A DNA stretch of 64,000 bases, taken from Panorpa germanica (lineage: Eukaryota; Arthropoda; Insecta; Mecoptera; Panorpidae). The position numbers and the translations under genes are program-made. This document shows positions 11,156 through 24,600 of the stretch, piece after piece. Each line of letters begins with the position of its first letter. Within the stretch, counting starts at the first letter, position 1. Below the pieces are notes generated by a model. The model was not told where the DNA came from. It saw nothing but the letters and a program-made list of their open reading frames with translations, and searched no databases. The DNA lies in NCBI GenBank assembly GCA_963678705.1, contig OY783206.1, positions 18,983,807 to 19,047,806 on the forward strand, in the 5' to 3' direction.

Positions 11156-12358
11156 ATGTCAGTACTAAAAAGATTAAAAATTAAGAGCGCTGCAATAAAG
11201 GAAGACTTATTATCACATGATAGGTATTGCGAAACCTTTGACATACATAGCAATACCTACGATTACTGTGAGATTAAGATAAGAAAGACTTCTTTTGCAC
11301 CGCTTTTAGAGCAATTTAAGGATATTTCAATAGACTTAAAATTGAACAGTACTAATGAGGATAAAAGCGACGAAAAGCAAAGTGAAGTGTTAGAATTTCA
11401 AGACAAATATTTTAAAATAATGGCCAAATATGACAAAATAACTGCTCTTGAAGAATCATCTTCACTTGTTAAGGTTAACAGCCAATCAATTGTCTCCTTG
11501 CCAAATATAGAAATACCTTCCTTCCACGGGGATATAGGGCAATGGGAGTCCTTTAAAGAAACCTTCACGAGTCTGGTGCATAACGAACCCAGTTTTGATA
11601 TAATGAAAAAATTCCACCACTAGAAGAATTCTTTAAAGGGCGATGCAGCATCGGTGCTCTATTCCTTGCAACTTATTCCGTCAAATTACGAAATTGCTTG
11701 GCAAATGTTGGTCAGGCGATTTGAAAATAAGAAATTAATAACAATACACCACCTCAAGTCCTTTATGGAAACGCCAGCAATCAGTTATGAATCAAGCTCA
11801 AAGCTAAGAAACCTAACGGACAGTCTCACAAAGCACATTAGAGCTTTACAAACTCTAATTCCCCAAGAAATGCTTTTTGATACCTTAATAAATTATATTG
11901 CACTAAACAAATTAGACAAAATTACTCAGACTGAATGGCACAAGTCACCCGAAGCCGCAATAGACAATCCGACCTTCACCTCACTACTAAACTTTTTATC
12001 TGACAGAGCTACATTGCTTGAAACCATGTCAGGCAATATGAAAGGACTGTCAGGTGTAAATACAAGGCAAACTTTTGTAGCCAGTCAAGCGCGAAAATGT
12101 TCTATCTGTAAAAACGACCACCAAACTTTTAAATGCCCTGATCTATTAAAATTATCTATCTCAAATCGATACGCAGAAATAAGTGAAAGGCAATTATGTT
12201 TCAATTGCTTAAGGACTGGACACACAAAGAATGAATGCTCCTCTATTTTTCGCTGTCGGCTTTGTGATAAAAAACACCACTCTATTTTCAGCAACAGGAT
12301 GCTGATTTTGATTCAACAACTGACCCCAACATTACATTATCAAGCACCAGCCGGCTAA
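11156..12358 (+). pseudogene. BEL/Pao Gag with zinc knuckles, interrupted
   Basis: The ATG at 11,156 opens Gag. Motifs in order: IPSFHGDIGQWESFKETF (capsid-like region), an in-frame TAG at 11,621-11,623, then KNSLKGDAASVLYSLQL in the same frame, and cysteine motifs (CSICKNDHQTFKCPD and CFNCLRTGHTKNEC) near residues 300-360. After the knuckles the frame is lost at about 12,290-12,356. Gag would form the particle and bind the RNA. The stop replaces a position that is normally Leu in this motif, which argues against a recoded stop. Spacing and motif order are typical of the superfamily. Confidence 0.8.
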
Positions 12359-12375
12359 GTAACCATAACCCTGTT

Positions 12376-15318
12376 TTGTTATCAACAGCTGTTGTGCAAG
12401 TAGTTGACGCCAATAATAAGCTGTGTACTGCTAGAGCTTTACTTGATAGTGGTAGTCAGAGTAGTTTTATATCGGAATCGCTCGCAAGGAAATTAAAAAC
12501 ACCACCTAACAAAAGTAACATATCAGTTCTGGGTATAAGCAGTGCAAAAACTCAAATTACTAAATCACTAACAATAAATATAAAATCCGTGCACACTCAT
12601 TTTGCAACAAAATTACACTGCCTCATTTTAAAAAAAATCACCGGAAACATTCCTTCAACAAATCAAGATCTTACCGACATTACTATACCGAAAAACGTTA
12701 GTTTAGCTGATCCATTATTCCACAAATCTGAAAAAATTGATTTATTACTAGGCGCGGATATATTTTGGGATTTGCTGCGTGTCGGGCGCATGAGCTTGGG
12801 AAAGAACAAACCCACGATTCAAAAGACCACCCTGGGCTGGATTGTCACAGGTTCTTACTGTAACAAAAGCAGCAGGCAACGACACTGTTGCTTTTCTCAA
12901 CAGCAAGAAATTCAAAATCAATTAAAATTATTTTGGGAGTTAGAATCAGTTAATAACGTAACATCACAACCAGAGGAGGAGATTGCATGTGAAACTCGCT
13001 TTAAAAAGACTACCTGTCGAAATCAAGATGGCCGTTTTGTATGCAAAATACCATGTAAAGAACCCATTCATTTACTCGGTGAATCAAAGAAAATGGCTAT
13101 CAAACGATTTTATTCACTGGAGAAAAAAACTTCAGACTAACCCACAATTAAATGAGTTATATTCCACTTTTATGAAGGAGTATTTAAGCAATAAACATAT
13201 GTCCTTAAACAATAACCAAAACACCACTTCACAATCCTATTTTTTACCCCATCACGGGGTGTTAAAACCTACTAGCACTACCACCAAATTGCGGGTGGTA
13301 TTTGATGGTTCTATGAAAACCACTTCCGGATATTCCCTCAATAAATTGCAAGCAGTCGGACCTACGATACAAAATGATTTGGTATCCATCTTATTAAGAT
13401 TTAGACAATTCACATACGTTGTAGGCGCCGACATCGCAATGATGTACCGGCAAGTGCTAGTTCACGAATCCCAAAGAGACCTTCAACAAATACTTTGGAG
13501 ATTCAGCCCCAAAGACCCTTTATTATCGTATTGGTTAAACACTGTCACCTACGGCACTGCTTCAGCTTCCTTTCTGGCTATAAGAAGTTTGTGTCAACTT
13601 GGGTACGATAATGAAATATCAAATCCTTCCAAGCGCTTCCAAGGCCATTTTAGAGGATTTTTATGTTGACGATCTCTTGACGGGATCCGATACTATTAAC
13701 AACTTGTCAAAAACGTGCGCTCAAATCGATTCCATTTTAAAGAGTGGAGGTTTCACTTTACGAAAATGGGTTTCAAATGCACCACAATTACTCAAAGAAT
13801 TAAATAAAAACAGCGAGCCATGCTCCAACGTTGAATTGGGCGATTCTGATTACCTTAGAACACTAGGTGTTGAGTGGAATCCCAATCTTGATTATATAAA
13901 GTACACAATAAACAATACCAGTATTCCTAACATTAATACAAAGCGTAGTATTCTTTCATTTACAAGTAAAATATTTGATCCACTCGGGTTATTGTCGCCA
14001 TGTATAATTGTTTTCAAAATTTTATTGCAAACGTTGTGGACTGAAAACCTGGATTGGGATGACCCTGTTCCAACTGAAATCAATAACGATTGGAAATCAA
14101 CCATTGATAGCCTAATCCTAATAAACAACTTAAACATACCTCGTCACTCATTAATTATAAACCACGTAAACGTGCAATTACATGGATTTTGTGATGCCTC
14201 CGAAAAAGCATACGGAGCTTGCATATATCTAAGAAGCACTAATGTTCTCGGCAACGTTAAAATTTCACTATCGTGTGCAAAGTCAAAGGTCGCTCCTTTA
14301 AAAACTATAACCATTCCAATACTTGAGCTGTGCGCTGCCGTCATCTTGATTAAACTGTCAACAAAAATTATCAACCTCTCCAATTATGCAATTATCTGAC
14401 TCCACCATAGTACTATCATGGTTACAACACACTCCGAACACTTTAAAGACCTTCGCGTCAAACCGTACATCAGAAATTCTATATAACATGACTTCCAATC
14501 ATCATTGGCGTCATGTGAATTCTAACTCAAATCCGACAGATTTAGTATCACGAGGTGTAGAACCTCAAAACTTAATAGAGAATTCGCTTTGGTGGTCAGG
14601 GCCTTCTTGGCTACACAATGTAGAAGGAGCTTGGCCTACCAGCGAATTCACAATCAATCATATACCACACATGCGTAAATTTACTACTATCAGCACTCAT
14701 ACCAAATTAGAAACCGATATATTTTCTTTGTATTCATCATTAAGAACACTGATGAATACGCACATGAAGAGAGTTTTGAAAAATTCAAATTTAACGTGTT
14801 ATAGTGTATTGGTACAAATTGAAGCCAAACTAAATTCACGTCCATTATACCCTATGTCCACCGATCCTTCAGACCTTCGTCCCATCACACCTGGACACTA
14901 CCTGGTTGGTAGACTGTTGACAGCTCTCCCAGATGTTGATTACACAAACACTAAAATGAACAACTTACCGCGCTTCCATTTTATTCAGCAGCTTCTGCAG
15001 CACTATTGGAAACGCTGGTCAGCCGACTACGTTAACCATCAACAACAACGACAAAAATGGAAAAGAGCCACTGGACCCAACATCACACCTGGAATGCTGG
15101 TTCTCATCAAAGAAGACAACGTTCCACCTCTGCAATCGATACTAGGTCGTGTTGTTCATTCAATTGTTGGCTCTGACGATAAAGGTCGGGTCGTGGTCAT
15201 AGCCATCCAAGGAGGACAAATTAAAAGGGCTGTAAGAAAACTAGCACCCCTGCCCGAGCAGCCAAATTGGAATTCGAGCGAATCCAACGCCGGGACCATG
15301 GACGAAATCCAACAGTAG
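12376..15318 (+). pseudogene. BEL/Pao Pol: protease, RT, RNase H, partial integrase; broken
   Basis: Domains seen in order: aspartic protease (ARALLDSGSQSSFISE, near 12,440), the DLLLGADIFWDLL motif (near 12,740), RT with VVGADIAMMYRQV (13,420) and catalytic FYVDDLLTGSD (13,660), RNase H (LHGFCDASEKAYGACIYL, 14,180; ILELCAA, 14,320), and an integrase C-terminal part with QIEAKLNSRPLYP and TPGHYLVGRLLTALPD (14,815-14,940). Frame changes occur near 13,130, 13,610-13,660 and 14,390. Between about 14,745 and 14,790 the integrase zinc finger and most of the catalytic core are missing. The frame ends at TAG 15,316-15,318, overlapping the 3' LTR by a few codons. It is non-functional here. Confidence 0.85.
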
Positions 15319-15782
15319 TATCTTATATGTTAAAAATCATTGTAAATTGTTTGATGTAAATAATTGTACTTGTCAGTTATTTCCCCTCTATTCCCTCACC
15401 TTAAGACATCGCACAAACCAAAACCTTTTATTTCAATCCAATTCGAATACGCATTTCTTTATCTAGTCGAACGACCTTCAAATATTTTCATTCCTTTATT
15501 CTTTACAAAACCCGTTCCATTTCTGTTATAAACAAAACTACATTGTTTTAGATTTAACAAGTAAAATAAAATACTAAATTTAATTCTGTATCAAAAATAT
15601 AACCAGAGCTGTAACACATAAAACTTGGTAGTTGTAATTATAATTTGTAGAAAATTTATAAAGATATTAAATTAAACGAAGTGTGCTGTTTCCTTTAAAT
15701 AATCGGTCCAAATTGGCTTACACCCAATTGAAAAGAACGTTGCACCAAGATCATCAACGAATCGACTCTTGACAACGTTACA
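15299..15782 (+). repeat. 3' LTR of BEL/Pao element
   Basis: This 484-bp copy matches the 5' LTR except for two substitutions. GTTTA follows directly at 15,783-15,787 as the second half of the target duplication. Confidence 0.9.
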
Positions 15783-16667
15783 GTTTACCTGTAGTATTTG
15801 TAGTATTTATTTGTAATAATAAACAATAGCAAATTTAAAGAAAAAACACTAAAATATAACACTGAGTACTTAACTAATATAAAACACTTAGTTTTTATTG
15901 TAACCTATATCCTTAGCGAAGCACGTGCTTAATGGTTGCACATAGATGCACAAGAATAAAAAAAAATGATAAATACTTACCGACGTTCGAAAAATCGAAC
16001 ACTTCAGTTTGTTTACATCTAACGTCTAGTACATATACCAAACTCTTTAGAAAAATACTGTTATAAATAGTTTGAGTCTTTAATAATAAACTGCGTCACT
16101 GGTTTAAAAAAATAATAATTAAAAATTAATTAAAAATGCATTTCAAAAAGTATCTAAATGCAAGGTATTTTTTACACCCCTTGACCGTTGAGAGAAGGGA
16201 GGTAAGTTCGAAAATACAATTATCTTTTTATAGCAAATTAATCAAATTTTATAATAACACAAAGATATATATCAAAATCTGGTAGGAACATAGAAATATT
16301 TTAAATCAAAAATGGGTAAAATTCAGTGTTCGAAAAATCGAACAGCGGTAGATAATAGGTTAATATATATAAATTACGTGTCACGTTGTTCCTCCGCGAT
16401 GGACTCCTAAAATACTTAACCGATTTTAATCAAATTTGTACACCGTGTGCAGTTTGATCCAACTTGAAAGATAGGATAGCTTACATCTCAATTTATGATT
16501 GCAAAATTATCTTATTGTCTATTAATTATCTGTATATGACATATGACATCTGGCTACGATGATGGCGACATCTGTTGACAAGATTGAGTAAATATTCAAT
16601 AGATGGCGCTATGTAATGTAATATGACAAAACCGTTAGGCACAGCAACGCGTGGCCGGGACAGCTAG

Positions 16668-18412
16668 TTTAAAATAAATTTTAATTTAAGATGTTTTAAA
16701 TGCTAAAATATTTAAAAAAAAAAAAAATATTTACTAGCTACCTACATCCATGCAAGATTTGACAAAAACTTTTCAATGCAAAAATGCGCAACAATGGACA
16801 AATGCACTGCACGAAAATAATTTTTGATTTCAAAAATAAACGCACCAGATAATAAATTCGATACAAATGAATGTTTCTCTCTAACTAGAACCATGTACAA
16901 TGGCAGACATATTTATAGTTAGAGAGAATACCTAGAGTTCGGCTACGACACAGGCTTAAAACAAGCTATGGCCTATGAACCTATGCTGCAATGATAAATT
17001 ACCGTCTCAATAAATTGTTTATATTGTATACTGTGAAACTTCACCATTATATCGTAGATTTAAACGGCTCTTTTAAACTCTCATAAAGCATGAGAGGCTG
17101 ACCTACGCACTCTTGCAATTTGAACTATACATGCAGGACTTGTTCTATCATGTCCAGTAAGTGATCAAAAATGATTTTATTTTCTGTGTGCATTTCCATT
17201 GTGCGTTTTTGTTAGGTTTTGCAATCCTGATATTAATATAGGGATTCTAACATGTTGTCACGTTTTTTTAGTTTTTGAATTACGTATTAGCGAACTAAGG
17301 ATGCTCTCACACAGTGACTGTAGCATTGATTTGCATTAGCACACTTTAGAATGAGCTCAAGTTTCTACTATAATATTTAGAAATACACCACAGTATTAAC
17401 TATCCGCTGTCCATGAAATCGTTCATACAAAGTGGACCGCAATCGTTCTGTACAAAGTTGCATCTATCCTAGAGAGTTCAGAAATATAAGAGTCCGTGTA
17501 GAACGTAGAGACGTATGAACTACAGACTTCTTTGATACAAAACAGTGTCTTGATAAACATTAAGTTACTCATGATAAAGTGTATTTATGCTAAACAACTG
17601 GAGACAATGTGAGAGTACCCTAAAACACTCCTAGAGCTACTATCATTAAACCTTAAAAATAATTGTTACTTTCATTTACTTTTTCTCAAAAAAGTAATTT
17701 TTTAATTTAAATTTTGTTAAAAAACAACTAATCATCTATCATGATATTTGAATTTCTTAGTCATTTATTTTACTAGAACATAAACATCTGACTAGAAATA
17801 TCTTCTATTACTAAATTTTAAAATAAATGTATGTCTGAATCTAAAACCCTGTAACTTGTAAACCTCTAGTTTACACAAAAATGGCCAGCTTGTGTAATTC
17901 TTTCATTTTTTAATAAATATTTAAATAAACTTATTTAAAATTTGATCAACTATCGTTAAATATTGATAAATAAATTATATTTTACAATTAACAATCAAGT
18001 TCTTGTTACTGGTCCACTACTAAGGCAGTATCTATTATTAGGCAAATTTAGTTCACAAGATTACTTAAAAAACCATTTTAAAATTGTCTATATATAGCAA
18101 AAGATACATTTAGTTTCGTTTATTCATTTAGTTTATTTTTTCAGTCTTCAATAAATCTTTTTATATTAATATATATTTAAAATAATAAATTTTCTTTATA
18201 AAATTGTCTATAAAAAAGACTAGTTCTTAGTGTTAAGTCTTTTAAAGACACAGAACACAGTTTATATATAAATAATATACCTTCATAAATCTTCATCTTG
18301 TTTTTAAATAATGTAATATATATATATATATATAACTTCTGCAAGTATATGTATAAATTATATATTCAATTGAGAATAAGTAGTAATTTATATACAATTC
18401 TTGTCCCTGAGA
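16668..18412. other. Intergenic, no gene recognised
   Basis: I find no coding frame with family motifs and no RNA gene. The stretch is AT-rich with scattered homopolymers and a TA microsatellite at about 18,315-18,334. The last part is the 3' flank of the PGC-1-like gene, whose stop codon lies at 18,415-18,413, so a 3' UTR is expected here. Confidence 0.5.
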
Positions 18413-18624
18413 CTATTGTATTGCAGAATCTATCTCCACCAGAAAATAACCGTTTAGAAAATTATAATTTCTAAATAATGATATGCAGTATATTTGCATA
18501 AGATTTTTATTTTCGTGGATTTTTTTCATTTTAAATGTTTCTAATAAGTTGTAATAATCGGTTATTTGTTCTCTGAAGTTATCAATCGGCTCCACGTTGC
18601 TCTCGTCATTGCACATTTTTTCAT
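18413..18624 (-). CDS. PGC-1-like gene, terminal exon
   Basis: The acceptor TTAATTTCAG is at 18,625 and the phase matches the previous exon. It encodes EKMCNDESNVEPIDNFREQ and DYYNLLETFKMKK, comparable in place to the DSLDFDSLLKEA tail of vertebrate PGC-1, then ends at TAG 18,415-18,413. Confidence 0.65.
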
Positions 18625-21600
18625 CTGAAATTAACAGAACTATTATTAGATTGCTATGGAAGAAATCCTCGGTTTTAAAAACATTCTAAAAGACACAAAA
18701 AATAATTAAGACCAGAAAACACAATAAGATTTTTTTTGCTTTCAAATGTGTGACAATGGTGATGGGCGAATTAGGATTTAATCTAATTCAAAACTATATT
18801 AAAATACATACATCATAATTTAGCGGGGATGCCTATTATGAAAATATACAATAAGGTTGTGAACTCATTTTAGGGCTTAATTTTTTAATACTTTAATAAA
18901 ATTTTGATTATTAAACGTATATTGGCGTTTATATTTTATTAATATTTACATAAAGTTTAAATTTTATTTAGCTGCGTGACGTCATAGTTGATGACTTTGA
19001 AATATGAGTAATCTTATTTATTTTTCGTTGGCTATCCCGATTATTGAAACAATATGGGTCGATGCAATAGCTGCTATAGCTTTAACGTTTATTTCTACAT
19101 CTCTTTTGTAAGTCTCTTGCACAGTGATGATAAAGGTTGGCAAGTGATAGTGTGGAAGAAGACTGCGAAGCTAATACTACAATTATAGTATATAATTATG
19201 ATGGAATTATTATATTACACAATCGATATTTAATTTGTTATTATTTATTTAGTATAACGCAATATACTAGAGATTACCCCCGGCAAGCGACGAATTAATT
19301 TCTAAGCGTCTATTGAATTTCATGCCATCAAATTTTAATGCCATTTTTAAATTGAAATATTTAACTCGTTCCATATTTATTTTACATATAACAAATAATT
19401 TTTCTTATAAACTGACTTAAAAAAAATATTTTTTTCAATTTGTTCATTATTTGACCAACTTTTTTTCAAAATTTGTGAATTTTTTTTTCGATTTGTAAAT
19501 TAGCTTATGTACGATTTTGCCAATAAAATTAAATAAAGTTTAAAGAAATAGAACACGGTAGACGGGAAAGCCGAAAGGCACACAATTAATAATATATAAT
19601 AATATAAGAAAATCCTATATTATAAACATTATATCAAGGGAAAGTTTATTTGTTTATATGATTGTTTGTTTATATGTTTACGCGATTCGTATGGTGGCTT
19701 AAAATCGGCTCCGCGCATTTTCCTAAAAATTGTCTATCGTAGAGAAAAGAATTCTAAGACTTTTGACTTCCTCGTAGATTCGTAAAAGATAGAAAGTTGA
19801 CATTTTGTATATGAGTTACGGTGTTCAATGGTAATATTTTTGGAAATTTAGAAACTAAAAAATTAAAAAAGGGGGCGTTGAGAAAATTAGGGGGCTCGGT
19901 AGGAAACTTTGGAGAAACCTCAAATTTTGGATTGTGCAGTAATTGATTATGATATTGAGAAAAAAAAAGACAAAAATTTATTTGGGGGCACAGGGGCGGT
20001 TTTAGCCGAGAGTAAAAAATTGAACTAGAAAGTTGAAATTTTGTATATGAGCTAACTTTGGTACCTAATTTAGAAACCGAAAAAGAAAATCCCAAATTGT
20101 GAAAAAAAAGTTTGTCAAATAATAAACAAATTAAAAAAAAAAATTTTAAAAACATATAAAAAAATAAACATATAAACATAGAAACATATAAACATACAGT
20201 TGGAACATTATAATATAGGATTTATTTTTATAACGTTACATAACTGTACTTTTCATGTACAGTTCATCCGACATTTATTCAGTTTCCTATATAACTTTTA
20301 CACATTTTCTAATATTTATGGCTTTTACTACTTACCCAAGTCAGAGTATTTGTCAGTTCCACAGAAACCGCGTCGGTTTCCATAACCAAAATTACATCCT
20401 CTAATCACGCTTACACGGGGTGCGAAATCCTTGGCTTTATTAGATGCATTTTGACTAGAGAACTTCACAAAACCGCATAGGACTCTATAAAACAAACATT
20501 TATTGTAGATATCTGTAGATCTTTCAGATAATCGTACCTACATATAATTAAGAAAATCTACAATATAATTAAGAAATTACCCGTTTTGTCTACAGTGCTT
20601 TGCTGATTGAACTACTCCACACATTTTGAAGAACTCTTGATATTCTTCTTTCGTGTATTCTCTTTTTATATCACAGATATAGATTGTCTTCCGTTCGTCT
20701 TCATCGTCATATTTGTTTTTTTTGACATATGGTCGAGGGGATGAATCATCATAGACCCCCTTGCGCTTCCTTTCATTATTATAAATATATCTCTTAGAAT
20801 GTGGTACAGGGCTTTGGGAACGCAGTACTGGTCGTTTCATTGGTTTGTAAACCGAATCACGGAAACGTTGGCCTTCATCTTCTTCTGCATAAGAATCCGA
20901 TCCGGTTTGACTAAAAACAAAAAAAATTATTTTACTTTTCGTTAGTTTAGAAAATTTAATTAAATTAATAGATCTGTTTATTACTTGTTTCGTGATTGCG
21001 ATGGTGATCTACTATAACTTCCATCACATCTTGATCTTGACGATGATCTCTTTAGACTTTTATTATTAGTAGATACTAAACGACTTGCACTCCTTTCACG
21101 TGAATAGCTACTTCGATATGTAGCCAGATGATCATATTTAGAAGACTCTCGAGTGTGACCTCGCGAATATTTTCTACGTTTTTCTTCTCGTGATCTTCTA
21201 CGATGTTGAGAATATTTTCGTATTGGTGATTGACTGCAAATTGACTCAATTGTTTTGCTCTGTGGTGTTTGCGTAGATTTAGAAATTGTCTCTATCTTAC
21301 TTTCACGTGGCTCATCATTATCGTAGCTTATTGTTTTATCTTCTTGAACAGGCTTACATATTTTTGAAGTTGTAGATTCGTCTGCATCTTTCTCACGTGG
21401 ATTATATGTGATCTCAGTATTGCACGCTATTGAAAAACATATCCTTTGCTTAACATTAGATAAAACTGATCCTTTACATATTTTTGATGTTACTTCAGTA
21501 TTAGTTTGTTTACTGGAGTTTTCAATCAGAGATTGAATTTCGCGTGTTGACGTCACAGGTATTACCACTTCATCTTAAAGAACTTTCTTATTGTTTTTCT

Positions 21601-24600
21601 TATTGATTAAGTATTGTGCGAAATTTGGAGGCTGTGGTTCTACTTTTGGTAGATCATTATACGGTGTAGTCGTTGACATTTTTAAGTGTTGCACAGTTTG
21701 AATTGACTCTTCAACAATCGGGTGAGACTTTTTGGTTTCAATGGTATTAACTAGCACAGGATTTCTATAATTATCTGTATGTTGTATAAATTTTTTTTTT
21801 AAATTATTTCTATTTAATAACGAATTTTGTTTTGTTTTATTTTCTCCGAATTTGATGTGTCTATCTTTCGACGATATATTTCCGTCTTCTGAGTTATTAT
21901 TTTTTGTTTTAATATCACTTGAAACAGTTCCGTATAGTAACGATCGATCTTTTCTCAAAAATACAGATTTAAGAACCTCATTTTTTTTTGCTGAAATATT
22001 GTTGGATAACTTTGTACATTTTGCTGTCAAATCATTATGATGTATTTTATTATCCATTTGCGTTGACGTAATTTTGACTTTTACCTCAGTCAATTTTTTG
22101 TCGGTTTCCGTATAATTATTAATGGTTTTCGTCCGCGTCTTTTCTACATTTTTCTCCTTCCTGTAGTTGTGACGTTCTAATGCAGCTTCGGATGTAATAG
22201 TGGAAATTGATTTCTTACTTGTTACTTTCTCAAACTCTGGTTGCGAAATTAACGATTTCGAATTTTGATAAATGTTTTTCTTTTTCCATGTTTTCTGCTG
22301 ATTTAATTTTTCTCGAGAAACTGCACGAGATTTATGACTGCCACCCGAAGATTCGTTCTTTTTTTGTGATACTTCTTCCTTCATTGATTCAGTAACAAGT
22401 AATTGACTTTTCATATGCTTTTCATTTATATCATCGACGACATTTTTAGATCCAGCAATTTTAGATATTTCCTTTTCTTGTTTTTTCACTTGTGTCACTT
22501 TGCCTTCACTCTCATGTAATTTAGTAACCTTGTTTAGTAACTTATCTTTTCTAATATTATTTTGTTTTTTTATTTTCTTTAGTCCATAGTTCCTTTTACC
22601 AATTTTGTTATCACTAGATACTTTAACTTTATGATCACCTGCAGAAACTTCATAACTTCTAGGTGGAAATTGAATTTCCTCGTTTATTTTACTATCTATT
22701 TTTTTATTGTCTATTTTACTGTTTATTTCACTAACATCACAATTTTGATGACTATTTATATTTTTGGTTTTACTAGTTTCTTTTTCAATGTCTGCGCACT
22801 CATCGTCACTAAGGAATATTGGCGGTTGTTCACCCACAGGATCGTCTAATGAAATTTTTTTACCAATGCCGTATTGACGTTTTTTACTTTTCGCTGGTTT
22901 TAGGCTATGATTAATTTCCTGAAAATATAAAGAAGGGATGTAACAATTTGGTAAATATACAAACGAAAAATTTATCTTCTAATATAAATTCCATAATTAT
23001 AAAGGGTAGAGTACAATCATTAGCTACTGTATAATAAAACTGTGATTAGTAAGTAAACGAAAATATATAGCTAACTAAATGGATTTTTTCTATTGGTACC
23101 ACTTTCATAATTATTGAATTATATCTAGAAAAGAAAATAACTTACGGGATTATGTTTAGATGGAACTGATTTTTCGCATGTATTAAACATCTGGTCTGCA
23201 CAAATTGATTCTACGTCCACGCATTTATCTTCAGTATCTTTAGAATTACATGGTGTACAATTTGTAAGTTTAGAAATATTTTCGGTATTTCTATCTCGAA
23301 CAGGTGTTCGTATAGGAAGAACTTTCCTTTCTATTCTACTTGGAGTAGATTGATTATCTGTGAATGGTTCAACAAAATTACTACGTGTTAATTCGTGTAG
23401 CATATCTGCTACAACGAAAGAGCCATTTAAATCTGGCTCTTTAGATCCATCTTCACCATTTATATAACTTACTAAATCCAAAAACGAATTTTGTGAGTCT
23501 GCTATTTCATCTTTAACGTCTTCCACTTTCTCTTCTGCTGCTACTTCTTGTGTTGTTATTTCTTGTGTTGCTATTTCTTGTGCTAGCTATTGTTGTGAGT
23601 TTTCATCTTCGACAATATGAGTATTGTTTTCTAATAAAATTTCACTTGTGGAGTCGCCAATATTTTTATTCAAATTTAATTTTTCTGCACTTTCAAGAGT
23701 TTGTTACTGAATATTTTCCAAGTCAAATAAAGCACTAAGGTTATTGCAGCTTCTGGAGGAAGCCAACATATTGTCATGGGGTCTGGGAGTTTCTGGTAAT
23801 GCAACGGACTTTTCATTTTTCTTGCGTGTTGAAGTTTTTGGATAGACTGTAACATAATGAAAAACATTGAATTTATTTATTTTATATTGTGAATTTAGTT
23901 CCATAATTTCAATTGAACCACTAGCAGATTCATCGAAATCGACTAAAAGTTCTTTATGTTGATTTTTGACGATTGTCTCATATGCTGATTCTACAACATT
24001 GAAACTACCATTCAAATCTTTTGGGGAATCGTATAAATATTTTGGATCATTTGGAATAACAATAACATTACTCACCCTTGATGCTATCTTTATTTATTTG
24101 CTTTATTATTTTGCTTTTTATTTACTTTCATTTTCCTCCACATTTTTATCATCTTCAGAGTCTAAACTTCGTGATAAATTTAATGGTTGTATTTTTGCTA
24201 TGTGATTTGCTAAGCTATCTGAACGACCATGCTTGCTGGATCCTACATCTGAATCAGAGTCTGACTCAGAGTCCGAGCTGGAATCAGACTCAGAGCTGGA
24301 GCTGGAGCTAGAGCTTGAACTGCTTGAATTGCTAGAACTGCCTGAACTGCTAGAACATGATGATCTACGTTCTGTAGCAACACTCAATTTATTACAGGCT
24401 TCTGAGACGAACTCCTTATTGAAAATCTGCTTCGGACAGACATCAAGATTATCATTTCTAACAGTATATGATGAAGTAGGTCGAAGTTGCAATGATGGAA
24501 GCACTGGAGTCATTCGTGGGGGCTGTTTAGGTGTAAAAGAGCCACGCAAGAGTGATTTAGACTCTTGTCGTACAGCCATTTGTGATTCAGACTCATGCAG

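Larger units (their letters stand above)
10352..15782 (+). mobile_element. BEL/Pao LTR retrotransposon, full-length ends, defective interior
   Basis: Two 484-bp LTRs (TGGACGAAATCC...GACAACGTTACA) flank a gag-protease-RT-RNase H-integrase-tail order characteristic of BEL/Pao. The target duplication GTTTA is perfect (10,347-10,351 and 15,783-15,787). The LTRs differ by two substitutions by my comparison, so insertion is recent. The interior has a nonsense codon, several frameshifts and a missing integrase core, so this copy cannot be autonomous. It sits inside the piggyBac element, upstream of its transposase. Confidence 0.9.
7936..16359 (-). mobile_element. piggyBac element with TTAA duplications, interrupted by BEL/Pao
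   Basis: The termini are CCCATTTTCTACCGC (7,936-7,950) and its imperfect inverse GCGGTAGATAATAGG (16,345-16,359), 13 of 15 bases matching, flanked by TTAA on both sides (7,932-7,935 and 16,360-16,363). A subterminal motif TGTTCGATTTTTCGA near 8,070 recurs inverted near 16,328. Without the retrotransposon inserted at 10,352-15,782 the element is about 3.0 kb, normal for piggyBac. It encodes one broken transposase. Confidence 0.85.
7930..16667 (+). mobile_element. Short non-autonomous Helitron interrupted by piggyBac
   Basis: The outer element is about 0.31 kb: TCTTAA at 7,930-7,935 and 16,360-16,667 after removal of the piggyBac. It starts TC after an A, ends CTAG before a T (CTAG at 16,664-16,667), and has the GC-rich end ACGCGTGGCCGGGACAG just before CTAG. 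The body (GTGTCACGTTGTTC, GCGATGGACTCCTAA) resembles small Helitrons widespread in insects. No protein is encoded by the Helitron itself. Confidence 0.65.

Noticed and set aside
20200..20385. Plus-strand 61-residue frame at the RRM exon
   Set aside because: It overlaps the minus-strand exon with RNP1 and the intronic element and has no motif of its own.
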